The translations under genes were made by a program, and so were the position numbers. From contig NZ_CP061179.1 of the NCBI RefSeq assembly GCF_017355405.1, positions 62,001-126,000 on the forward strand: DNA of 64,000 nucleotides, written 5' to 3'. This document shows positions 1 to 7,626 of this stretch, piece by piece (positions within the stretch are counted from its first letter, which is position 1; each line of letters begins with the position of its first letter). The notes beneath the pieces were generated by a model. That model made no database searches, was not told the origin of the DNA, and worked only from the letters and a program-made list of their open reading frames with translations. The stretch comes from Roseomonas haemaphysalidis. GTDB taxonomy: Bacteria; Pseudomonadota; Alphaproteobacteria; Acetobacterales; Acetobacteraceae.

Positions 1-2
1 CG

Positions 3-467
3 CAGCGGCCGAACACCTCACCCGTGCTGCTGCTCGACGAGTTCGCCGCGCTCGGCTGGCTGGAGCCGGTTCTGCAGGCTGCCGGGCCGATGGCCGGCCT
101 CGGGCTGCAGCTCTGGCCAATCCTACAGGACCTCGCCCGGCTGCGCGCCGCCTACGGGCAGACCGCCGCCACTTTCCTGGCCACCGCCGGGCCGATCCAG
201 GTCTCGGCCCCGGTTGACCTAGACACCACCCAGTGGCTGTCCCGGGCGTTAGGCCGCAGCACTGTGGCCTTCGAGACCACCAGCTCCTCCCGCTCCACCC
301 CGGACAACCCCGAGGGCCATGGCTCGAGCAGCCACAGCAGCTCTACTGAGCTCACCGGCCGGCCCCGACACACGCCCGACGAGGCCATGCGCCTCCACCC
401 CGACCGGCAGGTTCTCCTACGGCTAGGGCAGCGGCCGACCTTCACCGCCAAGCTCAGGCATTACTAG
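3..467 (+). CDS. TraG/VirD4-type conjugative coupling protein, C-terminal part (cut by window edge)
   Basis: The frame is open from the left edge, so only about 155 C-terminal residues are present. The Walker B-like stretch LLLDEFAALG at the start, followed by GLQLWPILQDLARLRAAYG, a later LSRALG block and a Ser-rich then TPDEAMRL tail, matches the C-terminal ATPase half of type IV coupling proteins. These hexameric inner-membrane ATPases deliver relaxase-DNA complexes to a type IV secretion channel. The stop at 465-467 is where the family normally ends, so the C-terminus looks intact. No other conjugation gene follows within the window, and the next genes are a toxin-antitoxin pair and pseudogenes. 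This suggests the right border of a conjugative or integrative element, or its remnant. Whether the full gene is intact cannot be judged. Confidence 0.8.
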   Translation, partial: QRPNTSPVLLLDEFAALGWLEPVLQAAGPMAGLGLQLWPILQDLARLRAAYGQTAATFLATAGPIQVSAPVDLDTTQWLSRALGRSTVAFETTSSSRSTPDNPEGHGSSSHSSSTELTGRPRHTPDEAMRLHPDRQVLLRLGQRPTFTAKLRHY

Positions 468-556
468 GAAAAAGAACTCGCCGGATCGGTAGATCAAGCA
501 GTTCCGCGACATTGGAACTCTTGTCGACCGCCCGGCGAGTCATGCGTACACATCAA

Positions 557-564
557 GTGATCAC
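557..564. promoter_or_regulatory. Short palindrome upstream of the antitoxin, candidate autoregulatory operator
   Basis: GTGATCAC is a perfect 8-bp palindrome 13 bases before the antitoxin ATG, next to its ribosome-binding site (GGAG at 567-570). Phd/YefM antitoxins normally repress their own promoter through short palindromes. That role here is inference, and an 8-bp palindrome can occur by chance. Confidence 0.25.
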
Positions 565-577
565 ATGGAGCGTCACC

Positions 578-853
578 ATGGCTGACCAGGATAAAACACC
601 GCAGCCTGCTCCCCAGAAGATCGGTATCCGGGAGTTCCGCGGCAATCTGCCGGGCTTTCTGCGCCAGGTCCGCCAGGGATCCTCTTTCCTGGTGACCTCG
701 CGCGGCGAGGTGGTGGCGCTGGTGCAGCCGCCACAGCCTCCAACTCCATCGCGCCGTCAGCCGGGCGCATTGCGCGGCAAGATCCGCATGGCACCGGACT
801 TCGACACGCTGCCTGACAACCTGCTGTCGATCATGGAGAACGGCGAAGCGTGA
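578..853 (+). CDS. Type II antitoxin, Phd/YefM-like
   Basis: This 91-residue protein has the Phd/YefM signature IREFRGNLPGFLRQVRQG followed by SFLVTSRGEVVALVQP, which forms the N-terminal DNA-binding dimer. The C-terminal tail with PDFDTLPD resembles the toxin-wrapping segment of VapB/Phd antitoxins. A longer in-frame start exists at 512, but GGAG at 567-570 sits seven bases before ATG 578, so this start is preferred. The stop codon overlaps the GTG start of the PIN toxin by four bases, the usual coupled arrangement. The antitoxin itself is undamaged while its partner toxin carries a premature amber codon, which fits decay of the toxic half first. The family call is firm; the exact subfamily is not. 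Confidence 0.8.
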   Translation: MADQDKTPQPAPQKIGIREFRGNLPGFLRQVRQGSSFLVTSRGEVVALVQPPQPPTPSRRQPGALRGKIRMAPDFDTLPDNLLSIMENGEA

Positions 854-1260
854 AGCTTCTGCTCGACACGCATGCTCTGCTCTGGTGGCTGTCGGATGAC
901 CCCAGGCTCGGCGCTGCGTCAAGGGACCGTATCATGGACCCGGCGAATGACATCCTGATCTCGGTGGTTTCGCTATGGGAGACTCTGGTCAAGGTGCGCG
1001 CGGGGAAGCTGGACGCCGGAATCGAGGAGATCCTGAAGGAGATGCAGGCGCAGGGCTTCGCGCTGCTGCACATCGCCCCTACGCATCTCATCGCATTGGC
1101 CGCCCTGCCGATGCACCACCGTGACCTCTTCGATCACCTAGTGATTGCCTAGGCCATCGCGGAAAAGGCGATCTTCCTGTCGGAGGACGGCTACACCCCG
1201 CGCTACCCAGCGTCCTGTCTGTCCTGTTCCGGCACACCCTCAGGCTTGGCGCCGCCTTGA
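850..1260 (+). pseudogene. PIN-domain (VapC-like) toxin interrupted by an in-frame amber codon
   Basis: Translation from GTG 850 gives LLLDTHALLWWL, then SVVSLWETLVKV and MHHRDLFDHLVIA. These supply PIN acidic residues Asp6, Glu44, Asp92 and Asp95 of a Mg-dependent ribonuclease toxin. A TAG at 1150-1152 stops the protein at 100 residues, where relatives usually have Gln. Reading on in the same frame continues the family sequence (AIAEKAIFLSEDGYTPRY) to a TGA at 1258-1260. The encoded product therefore lacks the final strand and helix with the last acidic residue and is probably inactive. GGAG at 834-837 and the four-base overlap with the antitoxin show normal coupling. Sequencing error or amber readthrough are alternatives. 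Confidence 0.75.
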
Positions 1261-2874
1261 GCGCCAGCGTCGAACGCGCTGTCGACCTCCGGTGCCGGAT
1301 CGGTACCCTGGCCCTCAGGGGACATCACAGGTGAGAGCACCGCAAGGGCGTCCAGGAAAGCTCAATCCACCTCCCAAAGCAGGGAGGCTATCGAGGACGA
1401 TCCTCCTCCGCCGCGCCCGAAGCGTGCCACCACGACGGGTAGGGCGCTCAACGCCGCGAACCTGGAAACGCTCGGTGCGGCCCGGCTCGCGGAACTGCTC
1501 ATGGCGGTCAGCAAGGGTAATGCCGCCGCGCAACGCCAGCTTCGCCTGGCCCTGGCTGGCAGTGGCGGCGCTGACGGCACGGCGCGCGCTGTCACCCAGC
1601 AGTTGATCCGCATCGGGCAGGCGAAGACCTGGCTCGGATGGCAGAAGATCAAACCGCTCTTGGCTGAGCCGGAGGTCCAGCGGCGAGCTATCCTCGATGT
1701 GGTCGCGCCGGCTGATCCGGGCGAGGCCTTCGAGTTGATGTGGTGCCTGGTCGGTTGCGCCGACGGCGTTCTGGCGCGCTCCGACGATGGCAGCGGCCGC
1801 CTGGCCGAGGCCTTCCATGCCGCTGCCGAGGATCTTGGACCTTTGGCGCAACGGGCGGCCCTACCATCCGAGGTGCTTGCCAATCGTGCCGTCCTGGCTC
1901 TGATCGACGATGCGCATGGGATCTAGGATCGGCTGATCCCTATCCTGGCCCCCCAACTAGGTAACGCCGGGCTGCTGCTCATCCGGGATGCCACGCTGGC
2001 GTGGCGGGCAGAGCCGGTCCCGGCGCCGCCGCGCGGCAAGCGACCGGCGATCCGCCGTTCCAGCACCGGCCCGATCCAGGCTGACGAACAGCAGTCCCGG
2101 CATCGCGCCCAGACGGCGTCGTTCATCCTGCTACCGGTCGCCGATGCTCTGGGCGACGTGGACGGCTTCATCGCACAGTTCGACGCTCCCGTGCGCCGCA
2201 TGCCGGCCGCCGCCACGGCCATCGCGCGACGCCTGCTCGCCGCCGGGCGCCTGCCAGAAGCCTGGGCCGTGGTGGAGCACGTCGAGGCCCGCCAGCGCGA
2301 CGAAGCGCCGGTCGACTGGCAGGAAGTGCGCGCCGAGGTGCTGGAGGCGCTGGGGCAGCAGGAGGAGGCGCGGCGCTTCCGCTGGGCGTGCTTCGCGGCG
2401 ACGCTGCAAGCCGCCCATCTGCGAACTTTTCTCCGGCGACTGACAGACTTCGACGACGTCGAGGCGGAGCAGCGGGCGATGGCGCATGCACTGGCTTTCG
2501 CGGATGTTCATCAGGCTCTGGCCTTCCTCATCGCCTGGCCGGATCTGCGACGGGCCAGCGCGCTGGTCCTCGGCCGGGCGCAGGCGCTGGACGGCGACCG
2601 CTACGAACTGTTGTCGCCAGCGGCCGGGGCGCCGGAAAGCCGCTACCCGTTGGCCGCGACGATCCTGCGCCGTTCCATGATCGGCTTCACGCTCGGGGCG
2701 GGTCGGTCATCGCGATACCAGCACGCCGCAAGGCATTTCCAGGCCTGTCGTGACGCTGCCATGCGAGTGGAAAATTTCGGCGCCATATCCGATCATTCAG
2801 ATTACGTGCGGGCGCTTCGAGCGGCCCACGGCCGGAAGATCGTCTTCTGGCAGGCAGTCACCAAATTGACTTAA
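1261..2874 (+). pseudogene. DUF6880-type protein of unknown function, split by an amber codon and lacking a clear start
   Basis: One frame stays open from just after the toxin stop to 2874 except for a single TAG at 1924-1926. Homology begins near 1450 (LNAANLETLGAARLAELL), runs through QRQLRLALAG and resumes directly after the stop (DRLIPILAPQLGNAGL). It ends with the helical-repeat tail HAARHFQACRD and HGRKIVFWQAV that I associate with DUF6880 proteins. No ATG or GTG lies in frame before 1501, so the 5' end also looks damaged or shifted. Two pieces could be translated, 1501-1926 and about 2158-2874. The family is helical, of unknown role, and often found near mobile DNA. The call rests on remembered family sequence, so the name is moderately certain while the interruption is read directly. 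Confidence 0.65.
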
Positions 2875-3281
2875 CCAAACAGCCACGTATGTCTGGTGTG
2901 GATCAAATCCAAATTACAACCTATACCGACGCCCAAAGCTATACCTGCCCAATTTTGCTCAGTATTTTGTTTTAGATGGCTAAATCTATACTGCATTGAG
3001 GTCAGTTTTGGACGCCAATAGGGGGTCAAGACTTTGCTGATCCACAAGCTCTCGCTAGGCCAGCCATGCACCGACATTTTGCTCAGAGTACCCAGTGGGA
3101 CCTAGTCATAACCACCACCAGCGATGCACGTCGCTGACGGATTTAACGACATGGTAGAATTTATAATGACCCCTAGTGTTAGTTTTAGCCGATAAAATTA
3201 AGTTTATTCTCCTCAAGTAACTTATGTCATTTATGTGATGATTGTAAGATCGTTATCAACATCAAACCAATTGACTGACGA
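2875..3281. other. AT-rich spacer without a gene
   Basis: Base composition drops sharply to AT-rich compared with both flanks, and no convincing coding frame exists on either strand. It holds an 11-bp direct repeat (listed separately) and a small inverted repeat CAGCGA-n6-TCGCTG near 3119-3136. TATAAT occurs at 3162-3167 without a well-spaced -35. It separates the decayed gene on the left from the acyltransferase and may contain that gene's promoter or the worn end of a mobile element. Confidence 0.6.
2952..3086. repeat. Pair of 11-bp direct repeats ATTTTGCTCAG
   Basis: ATTTTGCTCAG occurs at 2952-2962 and again at 3076-3086 in the AT-rich spacer. Multiple short repeats of this kind occur at the ends of IS21-family elements, so this could be a relic of an insertion-sequence end. 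No transposase remains nearby, so that is speculation. Confidence 0.35.
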
Positions 3282-3326
3282 TTGGCATGCAACTTTTCTG
3301 TGCAGGCGCTTTCACAGGGTTGCCAC

Positions 3327-4385
3327 ATGTCCGCCGAACCATCATCGCCTACTGATCAGTTCATCGCCAATCTCGACTCTTGGAGATTCGTGCTGATCCT
3401 GCTAGTGGTTTTGAATCATGCCCTAGTCTTCGCTATGTCGTTCGAAGACATGAACGCCATCGGACAGGCGGCGGTCATCATCACACGAGCCAGCGTGCCA
3501 ACCTTGTCGCTATTTTCTGGCTATCTCTTCGCTATTCAGAAACCGCGCGGTTATGCGGTGATGGTTACCCTGAAGTTCCAAAGCCTGATCTTGCCCTTCC
3601 TGTTTTGGAATACGTTGATCTTCTTGGTTCTTCTGGGCATTAACGAATGGACGCAAATCGATCCAGAACATCTTCTCAGTCACCAAAGTCGCTATTGGCT
3701 AATCAATGGCCTGACAGCGATTCACGGGGGTCCGGCTAACGAGCCTTTGTATTTCCTCCGTGATCTATTCCTTTGCTGTGCCTTCTTTGGTCTGATAAGG
3801 CGCATCTTGCGTCATGCTGCGGGCTACGCCTCGGTTCTCGCCCTGGTAGCGCTAATTTACGTCACGGACCTGGATGGCCGTCTCTTCATTCGCAATGCCA
3901 TCCCCCTGTTCTTCGTGATCGGGATGGGCTTTGGCGCATTTCCCCGAAGCGTGGCTATCTGCCGCCAATCCTTGTTGCCGCTGTCACTGATGGCAGCCCT
4001 GCTGCTGGGGTCGTGGGTGATGGACGATGTGGAATGGAGCAGCACGTCATTCCTCGGTTTGGCGACACTCTCCGCATTCTCCGCCGTGGTGGTTGGACTG
4101 GCGGCTTATCTGCCGTTGACGCCGCGGGTCGCAATCTGGGGGCGGCGCTACGCCTTCGTCATCTTCCTCTGCCATGCTTGGGTCATTCTTGGCTTCCAGC
4201 AACTGTGGGGCCGATACGAATGGAGCGAGATGTCCTACATCATCGCGGCCGGGTTGGGATCGATCGTGCTGGGCTTGGCATTGGCACGCATGATCACCCA
4301 TCTCCCACCGATGCTTTCAAGTATGATTGTCGGGGGACGTGCGGCTCGCCCTCGCAAACAGGATGTATGCCCAAGTCTGTCATAG
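3327..4385 (+). CDS. Acyltransferase 3 family membrane protein
   Basis: A 352-residue integral membrane protein with about ten hydrophobic segments. The opening helix RFVLILLVVLNHALVF carries the Arg and His typical of the acyltransferase 3 family (OafA/NodX/WecH-like), and the C-terminus has the usual FVIFLCHAWVIL helix. Such enzymes move acetyl or other acyl groups from the cytoplasm to surface sugars or polysaccharides. Start 3327 follows AGGG with usable spacing; an in-frame ATG at 3282 lacks a ribosome-binding site. The gene stands alone, has less extreme GC than the downstream clusters and is followed by a terminator hairpin, so it may be an independently acquired cargo gene. The acceptor is unknown. 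Confidence 0.8.
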   Translation: MSAEPSSPTDQFIANLDSWRFVLILLVVLNHALVFAMSFEDMNAIGQAAVIITRASVPTLSLFSGYLFAIQKPRGYAVMVTLKFQSLILPFLFWNTLIFLVLLGINEWTQIDPEHLLSHQSRYWLINGLTAIHGGPANEPLYFLRDLFLCCAFFGLIRRILRHAAGYASVLALVALIYVTDLDGRLFIRNAIPLFFVIGMGFGAFPRSVAICRQSLLPLSLMAALLLGSWVMDDVEWSSTSFLGLATLSAFSAVVVGLAAYLPLTPRVAIWGRRYAFVIFLCHAWVILGFQQLWGRYEWSEMSYIIAAGLGSIVLGLALARMITHLPPMLSSMIVGGRAARPRKQDVCPSLS

Positions 4386-4426
4386 GTGACCCAGAGTCGA
4401 TCAGGACTGAAGGCGTGATGGATATG

Positions 4427-4454
4427 GCTGCTGGCAGATCATTTTGCCAGCAGC
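4427..4454 (+). terminator. Intrinsic terminator after the acyltransferase gene
   Basis: GCTGCTGGCA (4427-4436) and TGCCAGCAGC (4445-4454) form a perfect 10-bp stem with an 8-base loop, followed by TTTG. It lies 42 bases after the acyltransferase stop. The T-run is short, so termination may be partial. Confidence 0.65.
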
Positions 4455-4669
4455 TTTGAATTGGATCCAACTGGGTGCTGACCAGCTTGGCACCGCTGCG
4501 GCTACATCTCATCCGTGCCACTAGATCTCAAAATAGCCAACGGCTGCTCATGAGGTGCAGTATTGCTCACTCCCAGAGGAGCCGGCTGGTGCGGTGCCCT
4601 CAGGCACACCTGGACATACGGCACACAGTCCTAGCGGCGACGCGCTAACGAGCGGCTACTCCCGGTAAC

Positions 4670-5047
4670 TCAAATCGTCGCTTGGACAGCCTTATTAACT
4701 GCGCGCAGCCGCTCGCTATGAAATCGTTCAGGACTCCTAGCGTTGGCGATGTAGGCCAAGTGGATTCCTGTTGCGGGATCAGCCCAGCAGAGCGAACTGC
4801 CAGCACCGGTATGCCCGAAGGCGCGCGGTGACGCGGTATCGCCGAATTCATCGGACGTAGGCGTCGTGCCGCGGGTGCGGGGACCCATCGCAAAATGCAT
4901 GGGCTTGCCCTTTTTCTCGACAAGACGGGAGCCGGTGACGTCCTGCAGGGCGAGCTCCAGGGTCCGCAGCGATAGGAAGCGGCAGCCGTTGAGCTTACCA
5001 TAGTGCAGCAACGCCTGACAGAAGGCGGCCATGGTCCGCGCCGTGCC
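4670..5047 (-). pseudogene. C-terminal fragment of a beta-lactamase-like serine hydrolase
   Basis: On the minus strand the sequence reads GTARTMAAFCQALLHYG, then FLSLRTLELALQDVTGS, PRAFGHTGAGSSLCWADP and IHLAYIANA. These are the C-terminal landmarks of the EstB/class C-like beta-lactamase family, with HTGAG at the usual His/Lys-Thr-Gly position. The N-terminal two thirds, including the SxxK nucleophile motif, is missing. Homology stops abruptly at about 5047, where an amidohydrolase fragment on the other strand begins. An open frame extends to 5134, but the extra residues are antisense to that fragment and are not family-like. The product would be inactive. Confidence 0.7.
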
Positions 5048-5307
5048 CCTGGCACGCAGAAATGATTGCCATGACGTATAGGCATCCCAACGTCCACATC
5101 GTGGCCGATGCTCATGCACCGAAGCACTGGCCACAGGAATTCGTCCGCTACATCTATAGCTATGGCCAGGATAAGGTGATGTTCAGGACCGACTTTCCCG
5201 TGCTGACCTTCGAGCAGATGCGCGCGGAGGTGGAGGGGCTCGGTCTGCGGTCAGCACCGCTTCGGAAGTTTCTACGCGACAACGCCGCCCGGCTTTACAA
5301 GCTCTAG
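5047..5307 (+). pseudogene. C-terminal fragment of an amidohydrolase (amidohydrolase-2 family)
   Basis: The frame gives EMIAMTYRHPNVHIVADAHA, then VRYIYSYGQDKVMFRTDFPV and LRKFLRDNAARLYKL to a TAG at 5305-5307. This is the end of a metal-dependent TIM-barrel amidohydrolase of the amidohydrolase-2 type, with the Asp of FRTDFPV at the usual metal-site position. The rest of the barrel is absent. Homology starts around 5047, exactly where the opposing beta-lactamase fragment ends, so the two were joined by a deletion or recombination event. ATG 5062 could start translation, but the product would be only the last quarter of the enzyme. Confidence 0.7.
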
Positions 5308-5381
5308 CCAAGGTTCTTTCAGGCGACTGGAAAGTGAAAGCCGAGGTTAACACCCTTGTCGGCACCGTCCTGATTACCCAA

Positions 5382-5608
5382 AAGCTGCGCCCCCCGATGG
5401 GGGAGCGCCGCCGCGCGCCGGGTGACGCGCTCTCAGGCGGCGAGCAACAGATGCCAGCGATCGGCCGGGGGCTGCTGACCTCGCCCCACGGCTAATGCTA
5501 GATAACCTGACCGAGGGGCTGGCGCCACGCATCGTCGATAGCTTGGCGACAACGACCCACGCGGTACATTCGCAGCAGTACCTAACCGAGAATGGTGAGG
5601 TTATCTAG
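5382..5608 (+). pseudogene. livF: Frameshifted fragment of livF (branched-chain amino acid ABC ATPase)
   Basis: One frame reads MGERRRAPGDALSGGEQQ and then AIGRGLLTSP up to a TAA at 5493-5495. After a one-base shift near 5490 the next frame continues with LMLDNLTEGLAPRIVDSL. Together these are the ABC signature (LSGGEQQ) and Walker B/D-loop region of LivF, where intact proteins have LMLDEPSEGLAP. The Glu-Pro of Walker B has become Asn-Leu. The Walker A half and C-terminus are absent. The stop TAG at 5606-5608 lies inside one arm of a 13-bp inverted repeat. Clearly dead. Confidence 0.7.
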
Positions 5609-5610
5609 CA
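5496..5610. repeat. 13-bp perfect inverted repeat around the livF remnant
   Basis: TGCTAGATAACCT at 5496-5508 is matched by AGGTTATCTAGCA at 5598-5610, perfect over 13 bases with 89 bases between. The left arm coincides with the point where the livF remnant departs from the family. It could be the ends of a very small mobile element or a recombination scar. No open frame capable of encoding a transposase lies inside. Confidence 0.5.
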
Positions 5611-5959
5611 GTGCACCACCGATGCACTGCACGCTCATTAACAGGAAATCAAAGCGCTGATCAGTCTTTGATCGAATGCTCCCGGCCTGGAACGGCGATG
5701 ATCGTACTGGGCACATGCCCGCTACCAATGGCAGTTAACTTGCACATCCTCTCAACCGCTCTTCCCACCGGCGAGCACATATGAAGGCGCGATAATCTCC
5801 GCATCGCGCGTTGCATGGCCATCAGCCAGCGATAGCCTTAATCCAGCCGCACCAGCTTCACAGCGGAGAAAGCGGTCAGGCCGCGCCTATAGCGAGCTGT
5901 GACTTGTCGCCAAGCCCTCGAACGATTGGGTCTATCGGTAAGGTCGCTGGCGCATCAGG
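5611..5959. other. Non-coding stretch, probably gene debris
   Basis: No frame on either strand resembles a known protein, and no clear hairpin terminator or promoter was seen. It lies between the livF remnant and the end of the HxlR regulator gene and is best read as continued decay of the left accessory segment. Confidence 0.5.
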
Positions 5960-6325
5960 TCAAGCTGCGGTGCGGGCTTCGAACGCTTGGCGCGCTCGCT
6001 CTACCTCATCCAAATGATCCATGGTCCATCCATGGAGAGCTTGGAAAGGAACTAGCAGCGAGCGACCGAGCGGCATGATGGCGTATTCGACCCCGATCGG
6101 CGAGGTCATGATGACCCGGCGGGATATGAGGCCGTTCCGTTCCAGCCGCCGCAGGCATTGTGTCAGGGCCTTCTGCGTCACGCCTTCCAAGTGCCGCTTG
6201 ATGCCGTTGAATCGCATCGGCCCACTGTTGAGAACGGTCAACACCATCATCGACCACTTATCAGCAATCTGGTCGAAGAGCTGGCGGGTGGGACAGTTTG
6301 CATCGAAATGCTGGCAAGCTGACAT
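5960..6325 (-). CDS. HxlR-family winged-helix transcriptional regulator
   Basis: The 121-residue protein has the HxlR layout: short N-terminus with Cys4 and Cys11 (ANCPTRQLFDQIADKWS), then RFNGIKRHLEGVTQKALTQ as the recognition region, RRLERNGLISRRV as the wing and a C-terminal helix around LHGWTMDHL. Members are small dimeric DNA-binding proteins, several of which sense electrophiles or oxidants through N-terminal cysteines such as Cys11 here. The gene is divergent from an Old Yellow Enzyme gene with 97 bases between, so it is probably that gene's regulator. The shared spacer contains GTATAC at 6385-6390 and CCTAGG nearer the regulator, either of which could be an operator half. The effector is unknown. 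Confidence 0.88.
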   Translation of the reverse strand: MSACQHFDANCPTRQLFDQIADKWSMMVLTVLNSGPMRFNGIKRHLEGVTQKALTQCLRRLERNGLISRRVIMTSPIGVEYAIMPLGRSLLVPFQALHGWTMDHLDEVERARQAFEARTAA

Positions 6326-6422
6326 GGGTTTCCTCAGCGATACCTAGGCGACTGTAAGTGCGTTCTTGCGCCCAGGTAGCAGAAGTATACCTCTCTCACC
6401 AGTCAACCCGAGAGTCTGAGCA

Positions 6423-7538
6423 ATGCCTTCAACCGACGTTCTGTTCCGACCCTTCCGCATTGGCTCAATGGAGTTGTCGAACCGCATCGTCATGGCCCCA
6501 ATGACGCGCAGCTTCGCACCCGCTGGCATACCCGGTCCGTCACATGCCGCTTATTATCAACTCCGGGCTGAAGGCGGCGTCGGCCTGATCCTTTCGGAAG
6601 GCACGGTCATCGACCGCCCCGCCTCCCGCAACGATCCCAACGTTCCCTTCTTCCACGGCGAGTTGGCGTTGGCAGGTTGGAAAGGCGTGATCGATGCGGT
6701 CCATGCGGGCGGTGGCAGCATGGGCCCGCAGCTTTGGCACACGGGGGCGCTCAGGAGCTTCTTGACGGAGTGGGTTCCGGCTTCGCCCGTCGAAAGCCCC
6801 TCCGGATTGGAGGCACCGGGCGTCAAGCGTGGCGTCACCATGAGCGACGGCGACATTGCGGACACGATCAGCGCCGTTGCCCGCGCCGCAAGTGATGCGA
6901 AGCGCCTTGGCTTTGACACGATCGAACTACACGGGGCGCACGGCTATCTGTTTGATCAGTTCTTCTGGGCAGCCACCAACCGCCGGACCGACCGATACGG
7001 CGGTGCCACGGTCGGCGAACGCTCGCGATTTGCTGCAGAGGTCGTCGCGGCGGTTCGAACAAGCGTTGGTCCAGACTTCCCAATTATCCTGCGTCTGAGT
7101 CAGTGGAAAGTGCAGGACTTTACCGCGCGGCTCGCGGAAACGCCGAAGCAGATGAGTGACTGGCTTTTGCCGCTGGTGGAGGCCGGGGTGGACGTGCTGC
7201 ATTGCTCGCAGCGGCGCTTCTGGGAACCCGAGTTCCCGGATATCGATGGCGAACGGGGCCTGAACTTTGCCGGCTGGGCCAAGAAGCTGACCGGCGCCGC
7301 CACGATCAGCGTCGGCTCGGTCGGCTTGACAGGTGACTTTATGGGTGCGTTCGGCGGCGAAAGTTTGACCGCAGAAGGACTGGACGGCCTGTTGGAGCGA
7401 ATGGAACGCGACGAGTTCGACCTGATTGCCGTCGGTCGTGCCCTGATCAGCGATCCGGACTGGGCCCAGAAAGTTCGAATGGGCGATTTGGCCGGGCTGA
7501 AAGGCTTCGATGCCGCGGTACTGGCTGAACAGGTGTGA
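6423..7538 (+). CDS. NADH:flavin oxidoreductase, Old Yellow Enzyme family
   Basis: A 371-residue FMN TIM-barrel protein starting LFRPFRIGSMELSNRIVMAPMTRS, the classic opening of the family. Further landmarks are AYYQLRAEGGVGLILSEGT, the substrate/flavin-site HGAHGYLFDQF, NRRTDRYGG and the C-terminal phosphate-binding FDLIAVGRALISDPDW. These enzymes reduce activated C=C bonds or nitro groups with NAD(P)H. The length is normal for a single-domain ene-reductase, without the iron-sulfur extension of dienoyl-CoA reductases. It is divergent from an HxlR regulator, a pairing often used for response to reactive electrophiles such as quinones or enones. No downstream gene is co-directional. The physiological substrate cannot be read from sequence. 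Confidence 0.9.
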   Translation: MPSTDVLFRPFRIGSMELSNRIVMAPMTRSFAPAGIPGPSHAAYYQLRAEGGVGLILSEGTVIDRPASRNDPNVPFFHGELALAGWKGVIDAVHAGGGSMGPQLWHTGALRSFLTEWVPASPVESPSGLEAPGVKRGVTMSDGDIADTISAVARAASDAKRLGFDTIELHGAHGYLFDQFFWAATNRRTDRYGGATVGERSRFAAEVVAAVRTSVGPDFPIILRLSQWKVQDFTARLAETPKQMSDWLLPLVEAGVDVLHCSQRRFWEPEFPDIDGERGLNFAGWAKKLTGAATISVGSVGLTGDFMGAFGGESLTAEGLDGLLERMERDEFDLIAVGRALISDPDWAQKVRMGDLAGLKGFDAAVLAEQV

Positions 7539-7626
7539 CTGGCGGATGTCTCTGCGGACTTGATGGCGGCGATCTACTCGTCCCGTTCAGGAGCTTTGAA
7601 ACGAAGCGCCGCTGCTTTCACATTCA

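Noticed and set aside
1..5959. A novel defence island at the left end
   Set aside because: The toxin-antitoxin pair and DUF6880-type gene first suggested this, but the toxin and DUF gene are interrupted and the rest are metabolic gene fragments, so decayed mobile DNA is the simpler reading.
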